This document shows, piece after piece, positions 47,881-58,600 of a stretch of 64,000 nucleotides of DNA. Made by a program: the position numbers and the translations under genes. The DNA comes from Cadophora sp. MPI-SDFR-AT-0126 (Eukaryota > Ascomycota > Leotiomycetes > Helotiales > Ploettnerulaceae). The DNA lies in the NCBI GenBank assembly GCA_020747065.1, contig JAGMVK010000006.1:186001-250000 (forward strand). The letters run 5' to 3'. The notes under the pieces were generated by a model, which searched no databases, was not told the DNA's origin, and worked only from the letters and a program-made list of their open reading frames with translations. The first letter of the stretch is position 1; every line of letters starts with the position of its first letter.

Positions 47881-48720
47881 ATGCCTCATATTATATACCC
47901 AAATGGGCAACGGACTCACTATCTCGAAGACAATTTCACAGATCCATGGAAGCCTGCCGAGACAATCGTCATCCAGCACGGTTTTGCCCGCCATGCAGCG
48001 TTCTGGTATCACTGGATTCCAGTCTTGAGCCGCCATTATAGAGTAATCAGACGGGACGCCCGTGGTCATGGCCTTTCCAGCTACCTGCCATTTCCCAATA
48101 CGACATCTTATGACTACAGCGTCGAGACGGTCGTGGACGAAATCATTGACACTCTCGACCAGCTCGACTTGCAAAGGGTTCACTTCATCGGCGAGTCTAC
48201 TAGCGGCATTATTGGCTGCATCCTCGCTGCAAAACATCCCGAGAGGCTTCACAGTCTCACCTTGTGTTCATCCCCTACGGTCCTTCCGCCTGCTGCTCAG
48301 ACGCTCTTTGCGTTTGGCCACTGTGACTGGCCGACGGCGTGTCTACAGCTGGGCTCTCGAGGCTGGGCCGAGCAGCTTGCAAAGTTGTCAGGGACGCTCT
48401 CTGTTCCCGACCAGGAGTATGTCAGGTGGTGGATCGATCAGGTAGCAGTCTCGCATAGTGAAGGTTTGGCTGGCTATGCAGACTTCCTGTGCAAGATTGA
48501 TTGTCGGGATATCCTCAAGGATATCAAGGTTCCTACGCTTATTCTTGCCCCAATGAGAAGCGCGGCCACGAGTGTGGAGGAGCAGAAGAGCATTCAGGCA
48601 AGAATTCCGGGGGCAAGACTTGAGTTCATAGATGCTGCTGGACATGAAATCTACGTACAGAAACCGGACGACTGTCAGAAAGTGTTTCTGAAATTTTTAC
48701 AAGGCTTATCGAAAGCTTGA
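47881..48720 (+). CDS. Alpha/beta hydrolase, enol-lactonase-like
   Basis: Single-exon 279-aa protein with the alpha/beta-hydrolase fold: HGFARHAAFWYHW around the oxyanion-hole loop, RRDARGHGLSS after strand 4, and the nucleophile elbow FIGESTSGIIG (Ser near 103). The acid is probably within the LILAPMRSAAT region, and the catalytic His is in IDAAGHEIYVQ (about residue 258). The usual GxSxG has Ser at its last position (GESTS). Relatives include 3-oxoadipate enol-lactonases and various lactone/ester hydrolases. Beside a catechol-forming pathway it might open a lactone or ring-cleavage product, but no ring-cleaving dioxygenase is visible here, so this is a suggestion only. Divergent from the SDR. 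Confidence 0.8.
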   Translation: MPHIIYPNGQRTHYLEDNFTDPWKPAETIVIQHGFARHAAFWYHWIPVLSRHYRVIRRDARGHGLSSYLPFPNTTSYDYSVETVVDEIIDTLDQLDLQRVHFIGESTSGIIGCILAAKHPERLHSLTLCSSPTVLPPAAQTLFAFGHCDWPTACLQLGSRGWAEQLAKLSGTLSVPDQEYVRWWIDQVAVSHSEGLAGYADFLCKIDCRDILKDIKVPTLILAPMRSAATSVEEQKSIQARIPGARLEFIDAAGHEIYVQKPDDCQKVFLKFLQGLSKA

Positions 48721-49234
48721 AAGCTCAATAGAAGGAAATACTACTGACTATTGATGTAACCAGCATCGTTTTTACGTCTGGAGAAAAATAAGAAAACGTT
48801 CACCTCGCATCGTTGAAAAATATCGATAGTGGAAACGAGCTATACCAATTACTCTTAATCAATTGTATTCCATAATAATCAATCCTGCCCGCAGGACTTT
48901 TCATAGCTGACAATAGTTGTTTGCCCCTACTACGTAGCAGCTAACCCCTCATCCAGTCTTTCGCTCAAAAAATCCGGCACGCCGGAAGCCGTTCGCACCC
49001 ACCCACCCACAGACTGACCACTAGTGGGGTATTCTAAGCTTGGCGTACCCGACTCATATAGTATATGTGACTTGTAGACCCAGTAACTTCGAATATCCCA
49101 TCTTTACTTTCAACATTCGCAGGAGGAAGACGAAGACCAACAACAGATACCCGACGATCGTAGTTTCTCGACCTTGACACATCCACATCCCACAATAGGA
49201 TCATATTTTTGCTTCAACAACAAGAAAAGAAACA
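48721..49234. other. Intergenic, upstream of SDR pseudogene
   Basis: About 514 bp without a recognisable gene; AT-rich in the first half. Confidence 0.5.
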
Positions 49235-49890
49235 ATGACGACTCTACGCCCAATCGAGAGGGACGAGCCCAAAGCGCTGGCGGGCAAGACCGTTATCGTG
49301 ACAGGCGGCGCTAGTGGAATCGGTAGAGCAACAGTGCTTCTCACTCACGGTATGGGCCTCCTGTTGAACTTTTGATAGAGAAGAAAGGAAAAGAAATCAC
49401 TGATTGGGAAAGAACAGGTGCTGGGTGCCAATGTCGTAGTCGCAGATCTCAATACATCAGTTAACAAGGAATTGGAGACGCAACTCCAGGAGTAAGCATA
49501 TCCACTGTTCTGCCTTTATTTGCTTTCGGGTTCTACTTCCATTCATCCTTGGTATTCTCCGCAATAAGAAATAAACGACTCGTTTAGTGAACAAACAGTA
49601 GGCGCGTTTTATTCGTCGAGACGGACGTCACAATCTGAGAATCGGTTCTAGCGCTCTTCGAAGCAACAGTGAGTCGCTTCGGAGGCGTCGATGCCGTATT
49701 TGCGAATGCGGGAGGTACATTTCCGGATGGATTTCTGGACAATGAGGTCCATGATGCGGGAAGACTCAAGGCGCCTTCCATGAAGAGCATTGAGGTGAAT
49801 TTGCATGGTACGGTATATACGAGCAAGGCTGCGATCTACTACTTCGAGAAGGATCCGGATAGGCAACATCAATTGGTTCTGACAGGGTTA
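49235..49890 (+). pseudogene. Decaying SDR paralogue, 3'-truncated
   Basis: ATG at 49235 begins an SDR with KTVIVTGGASGIGRATVLL. The next conserved block (GANVVVADLN) is out of phase with any GT-AG join I can find after exon 1. After an intron ending at 49601 the frame reads VETDVTI, then a TGA where an aromatic residue is expected, then continues FGGVDAVFANAGG and IEVNLHGTVYTSKAA to QLVLTG. There homology stops, before the catalytic Tyr-Lys. The order and wording match the intact SDR at 45865-46950. It lacks the catalytic half and cannot be active. The truncation point is about 120 bp from the neighbouring minus-strand gene. Confidence 0.78.
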
Positions 49891-50008
49891 ACACTGCTTG
49901 AATCTTCTTCGCTTCTAGTAAGACGGCTATATAGGAACTTAGCCAAATCCAGTGCCTCTCACTCAAGGATCGTAGCATCGAGCAAAATATATCGTGGTCT
50001 GGCCCCTA

Positions 50009-51549
50009 TCAGGAGAAATCAGACGACTGTAGTGCTGGGAAAATCTCAATGAAAATCTTCCCTCTAATCAGCTCTCCTAGACGCTCCACAGCTTCTTCGT
50101 CCACAAAGACACACTGGGTTGCCTTTCGATTTCCATTGTAGAGCAGATCGCTCTCACTCATCCTCTGCTGCACATCTTGCTTCGGTATCTTTGGAATGAT
50201 GTTGGGGGATCGTCCGCAGATATGACCCTCAATTAGCTGAGCTTGACCAGGCTTCCAAAATACATCAAACTTCGCTGGGGGATTTCCCTCCGAAGTCCCT
50301 TTCCTACAATACCAGACATACGTCTTCCAATCTGGGGAGTACCAAAGATCTTTCCTACGAAGTCCATCAATGAAGTCCTTTGGTATTTGTACGCGGATGA
50401 TCCAGGTTTCTGCCGTATGATTCCTTGCAGCCGCCCACTGACGATACTGCTCTGCCGTTGCTTCTTCTCTGGAGAAATACCACGCTCCCCTACGCTGGTT
50501 GAAGTCTCCACCTTTCATTGATTCTATAGACCCCATGTTGATACTTCCATCTTCGCGAATGAACCGCTCGGAAAGCAGCTCCACGGAAGATTTTCCCTTG
50601 TACAGCACAATGTGCCCGGGGAGAATCGATGGCGGGCTGTCGACTGACACGTAAGCAGCAGGTAGCGCATCCGATTGTATGCTGGATATGGCGCTTCCTG
50701 AGAGCTGCGACTGAGATGGTAATGAAGATGAGGAAGAGGCTTGAGTGGACGCAGTTTGGTCAAACACATCAATGACCTTAGCTCGCTTGCCGCCTTTTCT
50801 TCTTGCCACTGTATTCGCCCCACGGAACTTCAGCTTCCTTTGAAGAATCTTCAAGCTTCCATACCTATCCCGAATTGTGTCCGTTAGCCAGTAATGAAGC
50901 GTCTCAGACAGAAAGATCTGCCTATAGACGGGACTGGTGAGGACACTTTGGAGTTCATCAGACACGCCCAAGGCCGTCATTGCTTGCTCGATAGGTGCTT
51001 GATTCCATGGTTGCATATTCAACCGATTGATTTCTCCAATCATATATCTAGAAATCATGAGTCAGTATTCTACTACAATTTTCAGGCTACAAGTAAAGTC
51101 ACATTTGATAGCAACTTAAATAAGAAGAGGCCAGATTAGAATTGAGATAGAAGGAAATGGAACTTACTCAAGGAGTCCATCTGGATTTTGTTGTGGATTT
51201 GGTCTGCTTAACCATCTTGAGTATATCTCACCGGCTTTGGTTCGAGTAAAGCCGCACCACTCAACCGCTGCGACACTTTCATCGCTTTCTGGTAGATCAA
51301 ATGGTGCTTGTGAATGATTGAAGGCTCGAACACGAACAGAAGCTGACGAGGTGGAGCCCGATGATAGACTTCCTTGGGTAGATGGAGGAGCTTCAAGATA
51401 CAGTTAGAATATCTCATGTAAAGTAATACGCGCGGAGAATACTCACTGAGAAGAGCGGCGCTGACTTTTCGCTTCCCATTAACTGGGCCACTCAGTAGCA
51501 CTCGGTCGTCCTCGAGTGCTTTGATCTCTTCCTGGCTCAAGCTCGACAT
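50009..51549 (-). CDS. Unrecognised 454-aa protein, possible ADP-ribosyltransferase-like core
   Basis: Three exons (51447-51549, 51168-51390, 50009-51047; introns of 56 and 120 nt) join to 454 aa. No family is recognised with confidence. The N-terminal ~110 residues are low in complexity (Ser-rich). A helical part with ETLHYWLTDTIRDRYGS follows, then a basic stretch (RRKGGKRAK) and a Ser-rich linker. The C-terminal part has HIVLYKGKSSVELL and, later, RRGAWYFSREEATAEQYRQW and ETWIIRVQIP. A Tyr-Lys-Gly start and a Ser/Thr-rich second block faintly recall ADP-ribosyltransferase or RES-type folds, but the key residues cannot be fixed by eye. No signal peptide. Divergent from the P450 pseudogene with three TGTGAATCACA motifs between. 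Confidence 0.6.
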
Positions 51550-52127
51550 CTTGACTGATGAATGGTTGTGTTCGCTTAGGAGATGGATGGAATTATTTGG
51601 AAAGAAGGTGTGTCGAGATAGGAACAGGGATATCAGACAGTTGCCAAGGCACGATAACTAAAGGGAGAATATTTGTGTCGCTATAAGCTGAGGTGTGCAG
51701 AGCAGTGTGGATTTGGTGTGGTGGTGATGTTGGTGACTAAGAAGATGGGTGTGGGGCTTGATTATTTAAGGAAAAAGAAATGTGCGGCAACTAAAATAAG
51801 CCATGCTCCGTCAGTCGAGAAGAGAATTTTGAGTTGTGAATAAGCCCTGGCTGTGAATCACATCCCTTCAATAGGCCGAAATGTATGGGGAAATTGGCCT
51901 GGCTGTGAATCACAGCACTTGCAATGGGCCGCGGTCACACAGGAAAGATTATCTCGGGTGTGAATCACATCAATAAAGTGTGAATGCCACTGCAAATTGT
52001 TCAGCCATCATTTAGCTGCCATACCGAGCGCCAAGCCTGAAGCGAATTGAATGTCACAGGTACCAATGAGTATTATTGTACGTACAGTTTTATTCCTCCC
52101 CCTGCCCGTACGTATACTGAGAAAAAG
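51550..52127. promoter_or_regulatory. Divergent promoter with three TGTGAATCACA repeats
   Basis: The 11-mer TGTGAATCACA, palindromic apart from its centre, occurs at 51852-51862, 51904-51914 and 51961-51971 (52 and 57 bp apart), with a half-like GTGTGAATGCC near 51979. Repetition and dyad symmetry between two divergent genes suggest a transcription-factor site. A decayed tandem repeat is the alternative. Confidence 0.5.
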
Positions 52128-53913
52128 ATGTACCTCGGACGGATTATTGCAGATATAAGATCTTCAGATCGTCAAACTTTGTATCTATCACTATTTGGTC
52201 TTCTCATTGCAGTCTTCGCTTCCAGACTCCTCTGGCGAACTTCTCCAAAGTACAAGTTCCCTCCTCGCGTCCCCGGCGTTCCTGTCGTCGGAAATTCCCT
52301 CAGGCGCCTCCCGTCTAGCACGGCCCTTAGTCGAAAGAATTAGCAGAGAAATATGGAGAAATGTAAACATACTTAATACCTTTACCTATACTTCCAATCG
52401 ATAATTGACTTTCGGTCAGGTTCACAGTCAAGTTCGGCGGGACTACCTGGGTTTTCTTGAATTCCTCGAGGGTCGTGACAGACCTTTTGGAAAGGCGAGC
52501 TGCCGTCTATTCTTCCCGACCTCCATTCCCCATGACACAGGACATCATGTCTGGAGGTTCGCGCATTGTACTGATGCTCTACGGGGATCGTTGGCGCAGG
52601 ACCAGGAAGATCATGCATCAGATTCTAAGCACGCGACAGAAAGACGTTTTCCAGCCTTTCCAGGACCTCGAATCCAAGAATCTGCTGTACGACTATCTTC
52701 ATAAACCCGACAAGTGGTATCTGGCTGGGCGTTTTGCAAACTCAGTCATCATGAGCATTGTCTTCGGCACGAGGTCGAGTCTTGACGATCCGGAAGTGGT
52801 AGCCCTGTTTGAGACCTTAGAGATGTTTCTCGAGGAGCAGCAGCCGGGGAGAAATGTCGTTGATGGATTTCCTGTTTTAGCGAACCTGCCTAAGATATTA
52901 CAGTGGTGGAGACCACGGGGAGAGAGAATTTTCAAAATCACAAGGGAGTGAGTGCATCCTTGTGTGACATTATTGTTCGTGAGGTATAGAGTTCTAACTG
53001 GGATTCAGAGTTTACAAGAAACAGCTCGACAGAGTGAGAGATCGCATCAAGAAGGGTGTCCAAAAAGACTGCTTCGCCGTAGACTTCCTGAAATCGACTG
53101 ACAACGATCCTTTCTTTAACGAAACCCAGAGGCTCTTTGTTCTTGGAACATTGATGGAAGCCGGTAGCGATACATCAAGGGTCTCCATCGGGCAGATGGT
53201 TGCAGCTGCTGCCACATATCCGGACTGGGTGGTAAGGGCAAGGGAACAACTTGACAAAGTGTGTGGCGCCAACGCAGAGCGTCTTCCTGAGTGGGTTGAT
53301 CGAGAAAATCTTCCCTATATTACCGCGACTGTGAAAGAGATCTTCAGGTAGAGGCCAAATATTGCGGAAATTGGAGCTCCGACCTCCTTAACGCAGGATG
53401 ATGAATATGAGGGATACAAGTTCCCCAAAGGCACAGTCTTTGCGTGGAATGCTTGGGCAATTGCACTTGATCCAAAGGAGTATCAAGAGCCAGAGAGGTT
53501 CTACCCGGAGCGTTTCTTGAATGCTGATCTAAACAATGGCCTAAAAGGGCACTGGTCTTTTGGATCTGGTAAGTACCCACAACTGCTACGCTGAAAACCT
53601 ACCACAAGATGCTGATCTCATCTCTCAGGGCGCCGCGTATGCGTAGGCTGGAACGTCGGGGAGATGAACGTCTGGATCGCAGCGGCGAGACTACTTTATT
53701 GTTTTGACTTCTTAGAAGACAAGGTATGATGTTTTATGTGCTCGACAAGATCTTTGGCTGACAATCCTGCAGGCCCGGCCCATCTATACTTTCTCCATTC
53801 CACAGTTGACGAAGAATAAACCTCAGTTCCATGTCGAGATCAAAGTTCGAAGCCCAGCTCATGCCTCACTGGTTGAGCGTGACTGTGCTTTTGCACCTAC
53901 TGTGCGATACTAA
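52128..53913 (+). pseudogene. Cytochrome P450 with one frameshift and three amber codons
   Basis: From ATG 52128 a membrane anchor (TLYLSLFGLLIAVFASRLLW) and the Pro-rich hinge FPPRVPGVPVVGNSL are followed by loss of frame (about 52302-52308, consistent with one lost base). The correct frame then shows two TAG codons before ELAEKYGEM and an intron (52363-52419). The body is well preserved: I-helix AGSDTS, ExxR in KEIF-R directly followed by a third TAG, and the heme loop FGSGRRVCVG formed across intron 53569-53628. The C-terminus ends at 53913. Each TAG differs by one transition from CAG or TGG. It resembles fungal monooxygenases of secondary metabolism and presumably served the polyketide cluster. 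Dead unless these are assembly errors. Confidence 0.85.
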
Positions 53914-54243
53914 ATGCACCATACCATATCCATCTCTACCAGGATAAGGGTATAGTATAATGATTTATCAAGGAAATCTGAGAATTGTCAATGGTGTTTA
54001 TGTCAAATTTGTGTCGATTCAATTCAATGGCTTTATTCGCATCTAGTCTTTACTGAATAACGTTCCCGAGAATACTGTATTTGTATCGTGCTGAAGTCCT
54101 GCTAAGAGCAATCAACGCGGCTCTTTTATAGTTCATGGAAGTAGTCCTAACTCAAAAGTGCTGAAATGAAGATGTTCAGGGTAGGCTTGGTTGTGTTGTA
54201 TGGGAATGCTGCGATAAGCCATGATGTTAACCATTCCATCCAT
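53914..54243. other. Intergenic, no gene seen
   Basis: 3' flank of the P450 pseudogene; nothing recognised. Confidence 0.5.
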
Positions 54244-54500
54244 CTAATGTATTTTTTTCGTCCCGTGTGATGCAAAGAACAAATTGTTGGTTCCCCTCCT
54301 GTGGCTCGGGAGTCGTAAGTCGTCAGTTTTTATGACTCTTCCAAGCCGCAGTCCAAAGGCCAGGTGCATTCTCAGAGCTTCTGTGATGACGGCTTTGAGA
54401 TAGAGAATCCGCTGTTCTTCAGCAAACGTTTGCAATCTCGTCTTTCAAGGTTTCCACAGCGTCTGGATGGTGACACAGGTGGTAAATCACGAATCTGAGT
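54244..54500 (-). pseudogene. Cytochrome P450 fragment
   Basis: A minus-strand stretch reads RILYLKAVITEALRMHLAFG and LRLGRVIKTDDLRLPSHRRG, matching the K-helix ExxR region (EALR) and the following strand of P450s. Only about 60-80 residues remain, with no heme loop. It is on the opposite strand to the 52128 gene and not a copy of its K-helix (KEIFR), so it is a separate relic. Limits are approximate. Confidence 0.6.
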
Positions 54501-54604
54501 CTTATATGTAGGATCTGAGCCAGCGCTTATATATGGCATACATGTTGTGGTGGGGATTGGCCTCGGTACACTTTTGTCGCCTAATCTGTGCATCCCGCAT
54601 TGTA

Positions 54605-54762
54605 CGAAAGGGGGTTTCCAGTGGGACTCGTACACCCTGGCAAGGCAGTGAGGTTATTCTTCCAATCAACAGTCTAAAGTTCCAGAATTTTCTCCATACA
54701 TTTCCTCAAATGTTAAAGCAGAATATCCGGGGTGTACGAGACCCACTGGAAACCCCCTTTCG
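54605..54762. mobile_element. 158-bp MITE with about 40-bp TIRs
   Basis: Inverted repeats at 54605-54640 and about 54727-54762 start CGAAAGGGGGTTTCCAGTGG and differ at about two positions. TA dinucleotides flank both ends (54603-54604 and 54763-54764). Size, TIRs and TA target fit a mariner/pogo-derived MITE; its ends do not match the other two elements in this window. Confidence 0.75.
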
Positions 54763-54764
54763 TA

Positions 54765-55683
54765 CTTAAGTTGAAATCTCTTTGGAGAAAGAAGAACAAC
54801 AATAATAGCACTTTTCCTTCTGATAGATTTTACACTCCTCTCTTCAAACTGACAATTGGTACTCTTCAGATATATGATATCTTTTGATTCAGTCTGTTTA
54901 TTATTTCGCAAACCTCACACCTTATGTCCTGTACAATTGCTACTCTCTTGTCGTGTGGGGATTGGGGTCTTCCCCTCCACAATGTGCTGAAAACATCTTC
55001 CCTGGTGACTTTTCGGGATCTTCAGCATAGAAGTTCAAGAGCGTACCGAGGAAATCTCCTCCTTTCTCCTGTTTAGATGTGTCATAGAATCCACCGTCGT
55101 CCGTTTGACTCTCGGTGAATCCGGCGCCAAGTTACTACCCTTGCAGGAAAGTGTGGACAGGAAAATTGTCAACTGATTGTGGAACTCCAAGTCGACATCG
55201 ACTGGAACAGCATGTTCCAGATAGTGACTATTGATGGAGGATCACATGGCTAGTGCAGTTCTGTGCCACGGTCAGATACTCTAAGAATTTATTCTGTCGT
55301 AGAATCAAGTGAAGACTATACATACATGAATTTTCGACGGGTTTCAGATTCACAAGAGAAAGGTGGTCTCGCCAGCGGAATAGTCTCTCAAACAGTTTTT
55401 GGTGGGACTGATTGAACTGGTTGACCTGCTTAGTCATCGTTATGCAGCCATCAACCACTCTCGATTAAACAAGTTTATCTTGTGTAACAAATGCATGCTG
55501 GCAGTCGCAAAGCCTCAATCACAACCCGCCTTGAGCAAAACCTCTTGGATCCTTCTGTTTGATCGCCGACCCCTTCCATAAAACTTCCAAAGACGTGCAT
55601 GGCTCATATTCATCGCCCGTTCCTTTTCCGCCCCCAGTGACAAAGCTGGAGATGCAGGCCTGCACCTCAGCTCATTCAACATC
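54765..55683. other. Intergenic, upstream of HET-NLR gene
   Basis: About 0.9 kb with no credible gene; short frames only. Contains the presumed promoter of the HET-NLR gene. Confidence 0.45.
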
Positions 55684-58600
55684 ATGCGTCTTCTGCAAAT
55701 TCATCGCAACGGCGACATCAGGCTGACCAAAGAACTCATCAGAAATATTCCACCTTATGCAATACTGTCACATACTTGGAGAGATGATGATGAAGATGTC
55801 ACCTTTAAAGATCTTTCGGGACGTTGTGGCAAGGAAAAAATCGGATATTGCAAGATCCAGTTCTGTGCAGAACAAGCCGCTCGTGACAGCCTTGAGTATT
55901 TCTGGATAGACACATGTTGCATCGACAAGTCTAACAACACCGAGCTTTCTGAAGCTCCAACTCCATGTTTCGTTGGTATCGTGACTCTCAGAAGTGTTAT
56001 GTATACCTCGCAGATATAACCGCAGGTGATCGCGATATGTCTGGCGCTTCTCAATCTTGGGAGCTAGCTTTCAGTACAAGCAGATGGTTTACTCGCGGTT
56101 GGACGCTTCAGGAGCTCATTGCTCCGACCGTGGTTGAGTTCTTCTCTGTGGATGGAGAGCAAATTGGAGCTAAGAAGTCTTTGGAGGAACAACTCCATAC
56201 GATCACCGGGATAGATCTTGAAGCTCTTCGAGGGAGCGATTTGTCTCAATTCAGCGTACAGAAGCGGCTATCTTGGGCAGAAAATCGAAACACGAAACGA
56301 GAAGAGGACAAAGCTTACTCTCTATTGGGTATGTTCGAAGTTCATTTGCCGCCCATCTATGGAGAAGGGGTGAAAAATGCAATGCATCGGCTTCTGGAAG
56401 AGATCGACAAGCGTGCACATCCCTCCTCACACTCAGTGCTGTCCAATGAACGCCACAATACGGTAGTCATGCCTAGAAATGATTTCTTTTTCGGCAGAGA
56501 GGACATTCTTCATCAGCTCCATCAGTACGTCGGCCCAAACGAAGGGAAAACTACTCCCAGACAGAAATCATGTGTTTTGGATGGCCTAGGTGGTTCTGGG
56601 AAAACCCAGATAGCACTCGAGTATACATATCGATACAAAAAGTCGTATCAGTACATCTTCTGGCTTCGAAGTGAATCGGCCCCGGAATTGGCTGAAAACT
56701 ATGGCAAGATTGCTTCAGTCCTCAAACTAATTGCACCAAGCGCATCAACGGATCAAAAGCGGAACAATGAGGTTGTGTGGAAGTGGCTATCGGAATGTGG
56801 TATGACACTGAAAATTCTTCGAGCCATGTTTACCACTAACAAGACCAGAAAAGAATTGGCTTTTGGTTTTCGACAATGTGGTCAATGTCAAGAGCATTCG
56901 CGGCTACATCCCTGCTGGGTCTCGGGGATCAATCATATATACCACACAGTCGAGCGACCTCAGGAATATTAGCGGATCAAACATCCAGGTCAGCTCTTTT
57001 AACTCAGAGGAGGGTGCATCTCTTCTTGTCCGACACCTCCAAGATGACAACTATGAGGAGGAACAACCACGCATGGCATCGGAACTTGTGGGCGGTCTTC
57101 CACTAGCTATTGCACATGTCGCAGGGTATATCAATTCCTCCCAGTCAACACTCCAAAATTTCATGGATGTCTTCAAAGACAGACGGATTGGCTCAAGAAT
57201 CTGGTCAGGACCCCCAGGAGCATCGACATTTCAATATGAGAAGTCTCTTGCTATTGTGTTCGATATAGCTCTTGACGATCTCACACCTGAGGCTCCGGAA
57301 TTGATTGAGTGTCTCGCTTTCCTGAATCCGGATTCCATGCCAGAAGCAATGTTGTTCCACGAGGAGGGCAAAACGTCATTGGTAGAACCTACCATGTCTG
57401 GAGACTTTCAGTTAGTTACTCCACCTTAACGATATCTTTTAGCAGCATTCATCAAAATATCTCTAGGAAAATGGAGCTAAGGAAAACACTTAGCGCTCGT
57501 CATCTTGTCGAACGATACGCAAAGCCGGGTTACGAGCCCGCACTATCGATTCACAGATCACTCAAGCAAGCTCTACTCTACAAACTTGACCAAGATCCCC
57601 AAAAACGACAAAAGAGATTCAATCGTGCCTTTGAGCTTGTTCGTCAAGTCTTTCCACGCCAGTCGCCATACCGAGCTCCAGTTAACGATTTATGGCCGGT
57701 TTACGAAAGATACCTACCGCAGGTCCTCAGCCTTCACACATCGTATGTGACATCTGAAACACCTTTGGCTCCATCTCTACCTTTCGCCGAGCTACTCTCC
57801 GACGCCGGGAACTACCTATGGGAGAGAAGTCTTACAAAGGATGCTTTCACTATCCTTGCAACGGCTACAGAAATTTGCGACGAAGTCCTCGAGATAGATG
57901 ATCCCAATCCAGTTCGCACGAGTATTCTTGCAGTCGTTGCCTCCTTCGAACCGAACCAAAGTGCTCGCATGCGAGCACCAGGACTAGCGCATAAGATCAG
58001 GATCCTATCACTACGAAGGAAATACATGGCAAGCAAACCTGTGCATGAGCTCACAAAGTTCGACGGTCTCCTACTTGGTAGTGCTCTCAACAATCTTGCT
58101 GGAGCATACATGAATTGTGATGACTGGCAGAACGCCGAGACAGTGCTCCTCGAGTCCCTCGAAGTTAAGAACAGATGGAGCACAGAACAAGATACCCCGT
58201 TTCCCTTCGCAGAAGCATACAAAAACATCGCATTGGTCCGCTTGTCGCAACACAAGGTCGAAGATGCATTGAAGCTCATAGAACTTGCGGTTGAGATGAT
58301 GCTTGCATGGAAGGGGCCTAGGACCAAGGCGTCTCAGTATTTCAGGTTCGTGTGGGCATTCATGCTTGAGAATTGTGGTCGTCAAGAAGAAGCTCTGGCA
58401 ATGCACATGGAAGTACTGGCTATGAGAAAGGAGGTCATCGGGGAGGGAAGTGCGCAGACATTGGATAGCTGCTATTCCATTGGTGCTATTCATTGTTCCC
58501 GAAATGAGCTGGACGAAGCAGAAAGATACCTTCGTGCTTCCTTGCAAAGCAGAGAGGAGTGGTACGGACCAAACATTGCACGCGCAATGTTCAAGCTGTC

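Noticed and set aside
56800..57442. Two further apparent frameshifts in the HET-NB-ARC-TPR gene
   Set aside because: A 49-nt intron (56800-56848) and a short intron ending at 57442 restore the frame across Walker B and before the TPRs.
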